A stretch of 64,000 bases of DNA from Methylaequor sp045563055 (GCA_045563055.1 JBJKUR010000006.1:113563-177562), one strand, 5' to 3'; shown: positions 54,684 through 64,000, numbered from the stretch's first letter. A program made the numbers and translations. The notes: generated by a model from the sequence alone, not told the origin.

Positions 54684-56075
54684 CTACTTTCCAATACAAA
54701 ACTCATTGAAAATAAAACCAAGCTCTTTCTCATTGTCATATTTACCATATAGTTCATCGAGGTAGCCGACTGCATCCCTTAAATAATTAGTGCAAATCTC
54801 AACGCTTTCAATATTGTCGATAGCTAAATCTAAGTTGCACTTCATGTTGTTCAAACAAATTATATGCCTTCTTTCTGAAAAGTAGTAACCTTCATTATTA
54901 GTGTCAATAGATAATAAATTTTGATCCAAGAATTTTAATGTTTTTAACAATATGTTGTGCTTAAATAATTTTTTTTTACAAGATAATGATATGGTCTTGT
55001 ATTTTTTTATTTCTGGTATTTTGTTTTTCCACTCTTGTAATTTTTTATTTTCAGGGTCTTTGTCTAATTTGTTATAAACAACAACACATTTCTTAGATTT
55101 AATGGCGTGAAAAATATGTTTAACACTTGACAAATTAGAATTATTTAAAGAGTCAGGAGATAAAACTAGAATTATACTTTGAACTTCTTCTAGAGTTTTT
55201 AAAGTTTTTTGAATACCAATAATTTCGATCTGTTTTTTAGAAGCTCTAATGCCAGCCGAGTCGATGATAATTACCTTCTTGCCATTAATGTTTAAGCTCT
55301 TTTCTGCCTGGTCTGTGGTTGTTCCACTAATTGAAGAAACAATCATGCTTTCCTCTTGCAGAAGAAAATTAAAAAATGATGATTTTCCAGCGTTTGTTGG
55401 CCCAATAATTAATATTTTCTGTCCATGAACCAATGTTTTATTGTTTTGGTAGGATTTGCACATATTATTAATTTGAATGCTAATGATATTAAGTTTGTGT
55501 TTAGTTTCCTCATCTATGAAGGTGTCTGTTTCTTCAGAAAACTCTATGCTTGCATTGAGACGAGCAATTACTTTAGTAATTTTTTCGCGAATAATCTTGC
55601 AATTTTCACCTTGTCCTCCATACACTTGCTGATTTGCAAATTTTAATTGGTTTTCAGTTTCAGATTTTATGAGATTATTGATTCCCTCAAAGAAAAGTAG
55701 GTTTGCTTTTCCGTTTTGAAATGCCCTTTTTGAGAATTCACCTGGATCGGCTTCTCTGGTATTTGGAATTTTTGAAAGAGTATCAGAAATTTTGTTTATA
55801 ACGGCAATGCTTCCATGAGAATGAATTTCAAGGAGATCTTCGCCAGTGAAGGAATTTGGGCCTTTAAAAAACAAAATGACGCATTTATCGATAACTTTTT
55901 TATTTAAATCATAAATCTTAGTATAATGAGCATAACGGTTATTTATTTTTTTTAAATTTGTTAATAGTTTTGCAATTTTATCAGTTTCATTGCCTGATAT
56001 TCTAAAAATTGCAATCGCTGACTGTCCAAAAGTACTAGAAAGTGCAAAGATATTATTGTGTTTAATTGATCTCAT
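54684..56075 (-). CDS. mnmE: tRNA modification GTPase MnmE
   Basis: 463 residues. The N-terminal tetrahydrofolate-binding domain has ALSSTFGQSAIAIFRISG and PNSFTGEDLLEIHSHGS. The G domain has LIIGPTNAGKSSFFNFLL, GTTTDQAEKSL (potassium loop) and IDSAGIR, and VYNKLDKD is the NKxD motif. The C-terminal FCIGK contains the essential Cys. First gene of the mnmE-mnmG-rsmG-parA-parB-dnaQ block. Confidence 0.96.
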   Translation of the reverse strand: MRSIKHNNIFALSSTFGQSAIAIFRISGNETDKIAKLLTNLKKINNRYAHYTKIYDLNKKVIDKCVILFFKGPNSFTGEDLLEIHSHGSIAVINKISDTLSKIPNTREADPGEFSKRAFQNGKANLLFFEGINNLIKSETENQLKFANQQVYGGQGENCKIIREKITKVIARLNASIEFSEETDTFIDEETKHKLNIISIQINNMCKSYQNNKTLVHGQKILIIGPTNAGKSSFFNFLLQEESMIVSSISGTTTDQAEKSLNINGKKVIIIDSAGIRASKKQIEIIGIQKTLKTLEEVQSIILVLSPDSLNNSNLSSVKHIFHAIKSKKCVVVYNKLDKDPENKKLQEWKNKIPEIKKYKTISLSCKKKLFKHNILLKTLKFLDQNLLSIDTNNEGYYFSERRHIICLNNMKCNLDLAIDNIESVEICTNYLRDAVGYLDELYGKYDNEKELGFIFNEFCIGK

Positions 56076-56240
56076 ATTTTAATATATAGAGATTACCAAA
56101 TCATGAGAGGTTTTGTACAAAACAAAATATTTTAACGACAAATTAAAAACACTATTACAATATGTCTATAATTTAAGCAAACTAGAAAAAAGATTAATAT
56201 TTGTTTGAAAATATTTGATTTTTGTTAGTATAAGGTGAGT

Positions 56241-56248
56241 AAGGGGAG
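56241..56248 (+). promoter_or_regulatory. Ribosome-binding site for the CTG start of amt
   Basis: AAGGGGAG ends 6 bases before CTG 56255. It is one of the strongest Shine-Dalgarno sequences in the window and has no ATG at the right distance in the Amt frame, so it decides the start. Confidence 0.65.
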
Positions 56249-56254
56249 CGTGTT

Positions 56255-57523
56255 CTGAAATTTTTTTTAATATCCATTATCTTAGCCACGTCAAGTTTCG
56301 CAAATGCTACTACTAATAGTGGTGATACAGCATGGATCTTAACCTCATGCAGTCTGGTCTTGTTTATGACACTTCCAGGCCTAGCTCTATTTTATGCTGG
56401 ACTTGTACAGTCAAAGAATGTGGTTTCAGTTTTATGCCAACATTTTGGAATTGCATGTTTAATGTCAATTTTATGGGTGATTGGAGGTTATTCCCTTGCA
56501 TTTTCTCAAGGTTCGTCCGGTTTGGTTGGTGATTTATCTAAATTATTCTTAAATTTTGCACCTGAATCAACAGTTGGCACAATACCCGAGGAGCTATTTG
56601 CTATGTTTCAAATGACTTTTTGTGTCATAACACCTGCACTTGTTATTGGCGCGTACGTTGAGAGAATAAAATTTTCGGTGATCTTGATCTTCTCCTCATT
56701 GTGGTTGTTAATTGTGTATTGCCCTGTGGCCTTCTGGGTCTGGGGAGGTGGATTTTTAGCTGATATGGGTGTTAGAGATTTTGCAGGTGGATTAGTTGTT
56801 CATACTACTGCTGGTGTGGCTGCATTAGTTATTGCCCTAGTGCTTGGAAAAAGAAAAGATTTTTTAAAAAATACAGTGTCTCCTCCACATAGTCCAGTTC
56901 TTACAATGATTGGTGCCTCAATGCTTTGGGTGGGTTGGTTTGGATTTAATGGAGGGTCAGCGCTTGCCGCCGATGTTACAGCATCGAAAGCAATCCTTGT
57001 AACACACATTGCAGCATCACTTGGAGCATTCTCATGGATTATTATTGAGTGGTTAAGGTTTGGTAAACCTTCATTAGTAGGAATGGTCACTGGAATGGTT
57101 GCAGGCTTAGCAACTATAACTCCAGCATCGGGTTTTGTTGGTGTTCAAGGAGCAATTATCATAGGTTTATCAGGTGGGGTTTTATGTTATATAGCAGTTG
57201 ATATAATACGTATAAAACTGAAAATTGATGATAGTTTAGATGTGTTTGCGGTTCATGGAGTTGGAGGGATGTTGGGAACTATCCTTTGTGCATGGTTAAT
57301 GCAAGTGGAATTTGGTGGAGCAGGTCTTGATGAAGGAGTTTCAATGCTAAGTCATCTAAAAGTACAGTTGTATGCAGTATTTGTTACAGCACTGTGGACC
57401 ATAATATTTACATATTTAATATTAAAACTCATTTCTTTTTTCATTGAACTTCGTGTAAGCGATGACGACGAAATTTCTGGATTGGATAATTCTCTCCACG
57501 GTGAAAGCGGATATAACAATTAA
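56255..57523 (+). CDS. amt: Ammonium transporter (Amt/MEP/Rh family) with probable CTG start
   Basis: 422 residues; eleven-helix ammonium channel. From CTG 56255 the protein begins with a signal peptide KFFLISIILATSSFANA, as in AmtB, and then the first helix WILTSCSLVLFMTLPGLALFYAGLV. The first ATG in frame (56360) would cut into that helix. CHVWG-type conserved segments are visible: YCPVAFWVWGGGFLADMGVRDFAGG with the twin-His partner HTTAG, and FAVHGVGGMLGT. No glnK lies upstream, although glnK-amt pairs are common. Confidence 0.93.
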   Translation: MKFFLISIILATSSFANATTNSGDTAWILTSCSLVLFMTLPGLALFYAGLVQSKNVVSVLCQHFGIACLMSILWVIGGYSLAFSQGSSGLVGDLSKLFLNFAPESTVGTIPEELFAMFQMTFCVITPALVIGAYVERIKFSVILIFSSLWLLIVYCPVAFWVWGGGFLADMGVRDFAGGLVVHTTAGVAALVIALVLGKRKDFLKNTVSPPHSPVLTMIGASMLWVGWFGFNGGSALAADVTASKAILVTHIAASLGAFSWIIIEWLRFGKPSLVGMVTGMVAGLATITPASGFVGVQGAIIIGLSGGVLCYIAVDIIRIKLKIDDSLDVFAVHGVGGMLGTILCAWLMQVEFGGAGLDEGVSMLSHLKVQLYAVFVTALWTIIFTYLILKLISFFIELRVSDDDEISGLDNSLHGESGYNN

Positions 57524-57626
57524 ATTTTGTTGATAACTTTTCTGCGATTTAAGAAAAATATAGATTTATCCGGCTTTTTAGCGTATTATCCACAGTTAAG
57601 GAAATTAAATTTTAGATTGAGACATC
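57524..57626. promoter_or_regulatory. Intergenic region with DnaA-box-like sites upstream of tpsB
   Basis: In 103 bases there is a perfect TTATCCACA (57586-57594), TTATCAACA on the minus strand (57528-57536) and TTATCCGGC (57566-57574). It may be a DnaA-responsive promoter for the secretion genes, or a secondary origin-like element. No clear -35/-10 pair is assigned. Confidence 0.4.
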
Positions 57627-59408
57627 ATGCTGTTCTTCACAAGAGATTTTGCAAAATTATTTTTTATCAGCTCGTTGGTATTTAGTTCTATAATACTTAG
57701 TACAAGTGATGTTGAGTCAGCTTCAACAACACCAAGTGTTACTTTACCTGATGTTTTTCAAAGGCCAGAAAATAGAACTTTCAATAAATTTGAAAAAAAA
57801 AATCTACCTTTATCAAAAATACAAAACCTAAAAGACCATGAGCAATCTGATGAAGGGTTAGAAATAATTTCCAATACACTTATAATCCTAGCTCCGAAGG
57901 AGTTACAACAGAAGGTGGATTTCACTAAATATCAACAACAAGTCATTGGTATCCCAAAATCAATTAAGGATTTCTATAATATTGCAGCAGATATTCAAAA
58001 AGAATTTAAAATCAAAGGATTCCCACTAGTAAGAGTTATTGTTCCAAAACAAGAATTAGAACCTGAAAATGCTACAGTATTCTTAAAAGTTATAGGTGGT
58101 TTTATAGAAAAAGTTGATTTAAAGAAGGTACCAGTTATGCAAAAGCTTCGTACATTTTCTTACCTTAAACCACTTATTAAGAGAAAGGCTTTAACTGAAG
58201 ACTTTCTAACTCGCCAACTTTTATTGGCGGGAAACACGGTAGGACTGACATTGAAAAGTGCTATGGTTCAAGGCGAGACAGAGGGGGGGGCAATACTTGT
58301 TTTAGAAGCAAAACATAAATACTTTTCAGGGAATGTTCAGTTCAATAATACTCAAAGCGAAGAGCTGGGAAGGCAACTTGGGCAAAAGAGCCTTACATTA
58401 AATTCTCCTGCTGGTTTCGGAGAAACTGTAACGTTCTTCGGATTGTCTAAGCCAACTCTAAAAGGTATGAAGGGTACTGGAGATAATGTTAGAATCAGAG
58501 GCGGAGGATTTGCTTTGTCCTTACCAATTGGAAATAATGGATTAAATACAAGTATAGCCTATGTTGAGAGCATGACAAGGCCAGGAGTTGATCTGCAAGC
58601 ACTGGGTTTAGAAGCTAATATGAAATCTGCAACACTGACCACTAGTTATCCATTAGTTTTAGAAAAAAATAGATTGTGGACAGCTCGGGCTACAATAAAT
58701 TGGGCTGATGAAATCCAGCAGACAAATATTTCTGGAGAAGATGAGCCACTCTCTCATGACAGATTAACGAGTTTAAGAATAGGGTTGAATTATAGCGGAT
58801 GTGCAAAAGGATGTGCAACATTTGATGCAGAAATATCCAGGGGTTTAGAAATAGCGTCAAGATCAGCAAGCGACTCTACTGGAGGAACGCCTTTATCCCG
58901 AACTTCGGGAACTTCTTCATACACACATTTTAATGTTGATGCGTCCTATTCTCAGAATCTCTATGAAAATATTCAAGCTAAGATAAATGCTGGAGGACAG
59001 TATACAGATGACGGCCTTTTAAACTCTGAGCAAGCATCAATTGTTGGTGAGAATAAAATTAGTTCTCTTACAGCTGGAGCAATATCGGGGGATAAAGTTT
59101 GGTATGTAAGGGGTCAACTGAACTATCCAAAGCAGCTATCCAATAATTTATTATTGATTCCATACTTATATTCTGCCATGGGTGTAGGCTTTTTAAATAA
59201 GGCAACTACTACGGAAAATAAACAGAATGCTGCGAAATCAGTTGGTATTGGCATAAATATCTCTGGTAATGACATGTATTTTTTTGAAAAAAGTATTAGT
59301 ACTAAAATTGAGTTTTCAAAAACATGGGCAACACAGAGAATGGAAGATGTTTCTGACGTAAGGTTAAACAAAAATCAGGCGTTAGTTACAATGGCTATGA
59401 CTTTTTAA
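57627..59408 (+). CDS. Two-partner secretion outer-membrane transporter (TpsB; FhaC/ShlB type)
   Basis: 593 residues. A signal peptide covers about 1-32 (LFFISSLVFSSIILS). POTRA domains occupy roughly 75-210: FTKYQQQVIGIPKSIKDFYNI and FKIKGFPLVRVIVPKQEL with FLKVIGGFIEKVDLK are typical of ShlB-type transporters. A 16-strand barrel follows and ends with the terminal Phe of outer-membrane proteins (VTMAMTF). It should recognise the TPS domain of the adjacent exoprotein and translocate it. The exoprotein gene starts about 50 bases downstream, so the two form an operon. Confidence 0.9.
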   Translation: MLFFTRDFAKLFFISSLVFSSIILSTSDVESASTTPSVTLPDVFQRPENRTFNKFEKKNLPLSKIQNLKDHEQSDEGLEIISNTLIILAPKELQQKVDFTKYQQQVIGIPKSIKDFYNIAADIQKEFKIKGFPLVRVIVPKQELEPENATVFLKVIGGFIEKVDLKKVPVMQKLRTFSYLKPLIKRKALTEDFLTRQLLLAGNTVGLTLKSAMVQGETEGGAILVLEAKHKYFSGNVQFNNTQSEELGRQLGQKSLTLNSPAGFGETVTFFGLSKPTLKGMKGTGDNVRIRGGGFALSLPIGNNGLNTSIAYVESMTRPGVDLQALGLEANMKSATLTTSYPLVLEKNRLWTARATINWADEIQQTNISGEDEPLSHDRLTSLRIGLNYSGCAKGCATFDAEISRGLEIASRSASDSTGGTPLSRTSGTSSYTHFNVDASYSQNLYENIQAKINAGGQYTDDGLLNSEQASIVGENKISSLTAGAISGDKVWYVRGQLNYPKQLSNNLLLIPYLYSAMGVGFLNKATTTENKQNAAKSVGIGINISGNDMYFFEKSISTKIEFSKTWATQRMEDVSDVRLNKNQALVTMAMTF

Positions 59409-59461
59409 TATGATGATATAGACCAAAAGCTGAATTAAAGAAGTTGACGAGAAAGAGTTTA

Positions 59462-59485
59462 ATGATAATTAAAAAAAAAAAATAA
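59462..59485 (+). other. Out-of-frame start and A12 tract before the TpsA frame
   Basis: ATG 59462, preceded by a GAGAAAGAG ribosome-binding region, reads M-I-I-K-K-K-K then TAA at 59483. The run of 12 A is at 59471-59482. With one A fewer the same start reads MIIKKKNKFLRFIRISSIAS and continues into the exoprotein frame, giving a proper signal peptide. See findings. Confidence 0.7.
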
Positions 59486-59525
59486 ATTTCTCAGATTCAT
59501 AAGGATTTCATCTATTGCTAGCGTC

Positions 59526-62500
59526 ATGACTCTATCCCCCATTTTAAAAACGTTAGCACAAGAAATGCCAACTGGTGCAAGTGTTGTATCTGGAAATGTT
59601 TCTATTTCTGGACAAAACACCGATCACATGGTTGTTAATCAAAGCACACATAAGTCGATAATTAATTGGCAGAGTTTCTCAATTCATGAGAATGGAAGAG
59701 TTGATTTTAACATGCCGAATTCTAAGTCTATGTCTTTGAACAGGATCTCAGGGGCATCATCATCTCGTATTGCTGGTCAACTTAACTCGAATGGTCAGGT
59801 TTATCTGATTAACCCGCATGGGATAATTGTTACACCATCAGGCAAGGTAAAAACAAATTCATTTACAGCTTCAAGTCTTGATATAAATAATAAAGATTTC
59901 CTAAATAATAACTTTATATTCAATAAAGGTAACAAAGGAAATAAAGGTATTATTAATTCTGGAAGAATAACAGTAGAATCTTCAGGAAATGCAAATCTTT
60001 TTGGAAGTAATATAATAAATGATGGAACCATCAATGCAAAATTAGGAAAGATTAACCTGGGCGCTGGGGAAAAGATTACACTGGATATCGAAGGTGATGG
60101 GCTCATGAGTGTGATTTTACCTGTTGAAAAGTTAGATGGCATTAAAGATATAAACGGGAACTCGATAAGAAGCCTTATTTCAAACAATGGAAGATTAGTT
60201 TCGGAGGGTGGGTTCATAACTTTATCAGCTGCAACAGCCAATTCACTATCCACTGGAGCAATAAATCTCGGATCTTCAAGTGAGTTAATAGCAAGTACTT
60301 ATAATAATCAAACAGGAAAAGTCCAAATTGGAGGATCTTCGAATAATTATATTGAAACATCCGGAAAAATTGATGTCTCATCTAAAGTAGTTAATAGCCC
60401 ATCAGGAAGTATCTCCATAAAAGGCAAAAATGTTTTCCAAGGGGCAATTCTTAAAGCAAATGGGAGTAATGGTGGAAAAATTGACGTATTATCTGAGGAT
60501 CTTTTAGTTTTAAATGGGAAGTTAGAGGCTAGAGGTCTTCAAAAAAACGGTGGATCATTGATCGTGATGTCTGAAAATTCATTGTTTTCTTCATATAAAA
60601 ACATTCTAGATGCTTCTGGAGTTAAAAAAGGGGGAAATATTCGATCGATTGCTAATAATTATAATTTAGCATCGGGTAAATATATTGCTAAATCAAGCTC
60701 TGGCCAAGGCGGAAAAATTGATATTACTGCTAATTATCTAAATTTTGATGAAGCTGACGTTATTGCGTCCGGAAAAACTATGGGCGGAAAAACAAGAGTT
60801 GGAGGAGAATACTTGGGTGGAAAGTTACTAGCATCAACGAGTAAACATGAATCAGATGGCTTCATTGGTAGATTTGGCGATCAGAATAAAATAAAAAATG
60901 CAAAACATACTATTGTAGGAACAAATTCTACGATAAACGTTTCAAGTTCAGACGGTAAGGGTGGTACAGTAGTGGTTTGGTCGGACGAGATAACCGATTT
61001 TAGTGGAATTATAAAGGCGAATGGGGCTGATTCAGGGAATCCTAATAATTCGATAGCAAATGTATCTCTTGATAATAACCTCGAAACAGGAGGTTTTGTT
61101 GAAATTTCTTCCTCAGATCTACTTCGAAATCTTGATTTAAGTAATGTAAATGTGAGAAATGGCACCTTACTCCTTGATCCGAAAAATATTACTGTAGATG
61201 GTAGTTCTGGTTCTGGAAGTCTATCAAGTGGACTAAGGGCACAGGTTTATTCTGGTTACTTTAACGATAATTTAAGCTTCTTTGGTTCGGTTGGGGGCAG
61301 TTCTCAACATTCTTCCTCAAGTATAAGAAATAGGTTTATTAATGACTTTACTAGAGTAAATTATTCGACCCCTGGAAGAAATTTTGCTGAATACTATTCT
61401 GCTGAGTGGAGGGGTTTCTTCAAACCACCTTCAACAGGTTCATATCGATTTGCAACATCAAGTGACGATGCAAGTTGGCTGTGGTTATTTGATACAAGTC
61501 AAGCAAGTAACTGGTCAAATTTTATTAGCCTCAGAAGTAAAAGTAATGAAAGAGTTGATAATAGTAGGCCTCATGGAATTAGAACAAGGTATAGTTCTTA
61601 TGTAACGCTTCAAGCGAATAATTATTATCCAATTCTAGCTTACTTTGGTGAAAGGACTGGAGGTGATGCCATGTTAATTAGGTGGCAAGGGCCTAGTCAA
61701 AGTCTTACAGATAACGGAACTAGCGTCTATTTTCATAATGATTTAGAGTATACATCAGGTGCTTTTACCGGTACAACTGGAGGTGACATCAGCACTGTAA
61801 ACGCATTTGCAACTGATTCGTCGTCGTCGAATACCATTGGGAGCGCAACTATAGCTAATTTATTAACTGCAGGAACAGACGTTTATTTGAGAGCCAACGA
61901 AGACATTACTATTTCAAATGCAATTACAGCAACAGGTTCGTCCGGAGGTAATTTATCATTTTTAGCCGGTCGGGACATAACAATTAATAGTAACATCACA
62001 ACAGCAAACGGTGATCTTACAATGAGGGCGAATACATCAACATCATATGGAGTTGTTGATGCTCAAAGAGGGAGTGGAAGTGCTGATATAGAAAATAATG
62101 CAACGATAAATGCTGGAACAGGTATAGTTTCTGCTATTATTGATGGAGGTTCAGGGCTTACAAATGACCAACCGGGAAGCATTTCACTTGGGACTATTAG
62201 TGCAAGATCGATAATTGCAACAGGAGATACATCATTAGGCACCATTACTGGTACTTCATTAACTGCATCAGGAGGTGGTACCGCTATAAACATATCTGGA
62301 TATGATATAGGCTCTATCTCGTCTCTAAATGCTCCAAGTGGGTATTGGAGGCTTAAGAGATTGGCAACAAACAATAGCACAATGAGTAATGTCCCCTCGG
62401 CAAGCTTTATTCAATACAATTATACTAATGGCACTTCGACTTTGGGTTCGGGAAACGGAATTCTGCATGGATACAATCCGGGTGTGATTACAAAAAACTA

Positions 62501-63338
62501 TGATTATGTAAGATCAGGTGGTTCCTCTTTAGGTTACAGGGCAAACAAGGTATATGATGGAGGCAACTCAACATCAGGAGTTACATTTGGAAATGCAACT
62601 GTTGTGAGCTCAAATGGCCTTCCAAGTGAGGTTAGTGTTTCACTAAACAGCCCAAATCTCACATATGATTCAAAAGATTTTAACAATAATAGTAAAACAA
62701 TAGCGGCTGGGAGCTCTTATACAATTTCTTCTGCAACACATAGTAGGCATGGTACTGTTCATGGATTATCCGCTGGAACTCAAAGTATTAGTGATGCAAG
62801 AATTTCGAAAAAGCCTGTGAACCTTACTGGCATCAAGACTTACGATGGTACAACAACTGCGAGGGCGAGTGAATTGAGAGTAAATTCAGGTTTAGTTGGT
62901 TCGGAAACCCTAATATTGAGTGGTTCTGGTACATTAAACACAGCCAATGCTGGAACAAAGTCAATTACATCGAATGCATTGGGTGTTTCTCTTAGTGATG
63001 GTTCCAATGGAGGCCTTGCAGTTAACTATACATTGACAGGCGGAACGCATCAGATGACTGTAGGACAAAGAGGCGTGATTTTAAGTGGTTCACGACTGTA
63101 TGATTCTACAACAACAGCTTCTTCGTCCGACTTTTCTAATATTACTGGTACCGTTGGTAGTGAAACATTAAATATAACTGGATCGGGTACATTGGGTAAT
63201 GCAAACGTAGGTTTAAACAAATCTGTTACACTTGGATCGATTGCATTGGTCGATGGCTCAAACCGTGGGCTAGCCAATAACTACAGCTTGTCTTCAGGGA
63301 CATTAACTGTTAACCAGCGCCCATTAACAGCAACATAA
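59526..63338 (+). pseudogene. TpsA filamentous-haemagglutinin-like exoprotein, N-terminal part, interrupted
   Basis: 1270 residues as the frame stands, beginning MTLSPILKTLAQEMPTG; the frame is open upstream to 59469, where a signal peptide is encoded (KKKNKFLRFIRISSIASVM). The TPS secretion domain covers about residues 15-250: NQSTHKSIINWQSFSI, NRISGASSSRIAGQL and the NPHGI form of the NPNGI motif. Gly/Asn/Ser-rich beta-helix repeats follow. A PA14-like domain lies at about 568-742 (FKPPSTGSYRFATSSDDASW, YYPILAYFGERTGGDAMLIRW). YDG-type repeats begin near residue 1095. The frame ends at TAA 63336-63338 inside the third repeat and stays open afterwards. It may be a phase-variable or decayed adhesin, or contain sequence errors. 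Confidence 0.75.
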
Positions 63339-64000
63339 GCACGCCAATATGACGGGACAACAACGGCAGCAGGTTCCTCTTTAAGTAGTTTAACTGGTTT
63401 GCAGGGTGGGCAGACCCTATCATTGACAGGGTCGGGCACAATTACTACTAAAAACGTGGAAAATAGCAAGTCTGTAACTCTTGGTTCTATAGCATTAGCG
63501 GATGGAACAGGGGCAGCATCTAACTATAGCCTCAGTTCAGCTGCTATGAATGTTACAAAACGACCTATTATCATAAGTGGCTCACGTCATTACAATGGTA
63601 ATGCAAGAGTTTTGTCATCAGATTTGAAAAAAATAACTGGAACTGTAGGCACAGAAACTCTTTTGATCGAGGGCTCTAGTACTGTTAGTAGTAAAGATGT
63701 AGGTGTTAATCAAACTATTAGTTTGGATAAAGTTGTACTTAAAGATGGGAAAAATGGTGGTTTAGTTAGTAATTATAATTTATCATCAGGAAACTTAACT
63801 ATCAGCAAGCGACCTGTTAACATATCTGGAGTTAGGTCTTCAAATCGTGGCTCAAGAGTTGTTAAAAGTTTTGAACTCAAAGTTGCTAATATAGTAGATG
63901 GCGAAAGTTTAAAGATGGGTGGAACTGGTTCAATCCCTAATAATTCCTCATCAATTCATCCTTTGACTACTTCTCAGATTAAATTATCAAGTGGCCTTGG
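62811..64000 (+). repeat. Tandem YDG-type repeats in the exoprotein
   Basis: Five units begin with a K/R-P (or R-G) step at 62811, 63069, 63318, 63561 and 63810, with lengths of 258, 249, 243 and 249 bases (81-86 residues); the fifth runs off the window. Each has the pattern RPV-x-I/L-x-G-x-R-x-Y-D-G-T-T, a GSETL-x-I-x-GSGT core, and a NYSLSSGTLTV end. They diverge in sequence, so they are old duplications or selected spacers in a surface stalk. Confidence 0.85.
63339..64000 (+). pseudogene. TpsA exoprotein continuation after in-frame stop (runs past window end)
   Basis: The same reading frame as the upstream part is open from 63339 to 64000 without another stop. It encodes ARQYDGTTTAAGSSLSSLTG and further YDG repeats. 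The stop TAA at 63336 sits where the neighbouring repeats have Gly (G-I-K, G-S-R). There is no start codon or ribosome-binding site of its own, so it is a disconnected 3' part of the exoprotein gene. Confidence 0.8.

Noticed and set aside
56076..56240. Promoter for amt in the 179-base gap
   Set aside because: TTGAAA followed about 15 bases later by TAGTAT can be drawn, but such matches are frequent in this AT-rich DNA and no NtrC-type site was clear.
59801..60253. Minus-strand open frame of 150 residues inside the exoprotein gene
   Set aside because: Composition and position fit a shadow of the repeat-rich exoprotein; no recognisable domain.

Overview
The window looks like chromosomal DNA of a free-living, AT-rich (roughly one-third GC by eye) alphaproteobacterium with a compact genome. 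The main evidence is the gene neighbourhood: hemE, maf, aroE, coaE, hslVU, a Smr-domain gene, mltA, a Tim44-like gene, secB, mnmE-mnmG-rsmG-parA-parB, a LON-domain/UPF0434/DUF971 trio and the his genes. This is the classical set around the alphaproteobacterial replication origin. Intergenic spaces are short, many stop and start codons overlap, and most convergent gene pairs overlap at their 3' ends. I cannot name the lineage from sequence alone; a low-GC marine-type alphaproteobacterium is a plausible guess, not a result.

Layout. 1-5.5 kb: phosphate uptake and its control (pstS end, pstC, pstA, pstB, phoU, phoB). 5.5-10.7 kb: a two-domain glycosyltransferase, small membrane proteins, an adenosine-kinase-like enzyme, a DMT permease and a lipoprotein. 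10.7-16.7 kb: minus-strand heat-shock block hrcA, grpE, dnaK, dnaJ plus dapB. 16.7-28.9 kb: rph, rdgB, envelope genes (LpoA-like lipoprotein, lolA, L,D-transpeptidase, lptE), leuS, holA, then coaE-aroE-maf. 28.9-29.2 kb: an AT-rich gap carrying several DnaA-box-like sites next to hemE, my candidate for oriC. 29.2-33.7 kb: hemE, hemH, hemJ, rho, xthA. 33.7-37.5 kb: HIT, hisE, hisF, hisA, hisH, a DUF2628-like gene and hisB. 37.5-49.5 kb: hslV, hslU, Smr, mltA, Tim44-like, secB, unknown proteins, tRNA-Gly(GCC), LON-like, UPF0434, DUF971, ubiH-like, ftsK, BON lipoprotein, gshB. 49.6-56.1 kb: the dnaQ, parB, parA, rsmG, mnmG, mnmE block, with two parS sites inside coding sequence. 56.2-57.5 kb: an ammonium transporter.

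57.6 kb to the end is accessory: a two-partner secretion system with an FhaC/ShlB-type outer-membrane transporter (TpsB) and a large filamentous-haemagglutinin-like exoprotein (TpsA). The exoprotein carries a PA14-like lectin domain and about 83-residue YDG-type repeats. Its natural start codon and signal peptide are out of frame by one base across a run of 12 A, and a single in-frame TAA splits the repeat region at 63336, after which the same frame stays open to the window end. This is the most unusual locus here. It could be a phase-variable adhesin, a decaying gene, or one affected by sequence error.

Other points of interest are two membrane-protein genes (ammonium transporter and DMT permease) whose only sensible start is a CTG six bases after a Shine-Dalgarno sequence, a GT2-GT9 fusion, a response regulator with a degenerate receiver domain, and a second intergenic cluster of DnaA-box-like sites just upstream of the secretion system.
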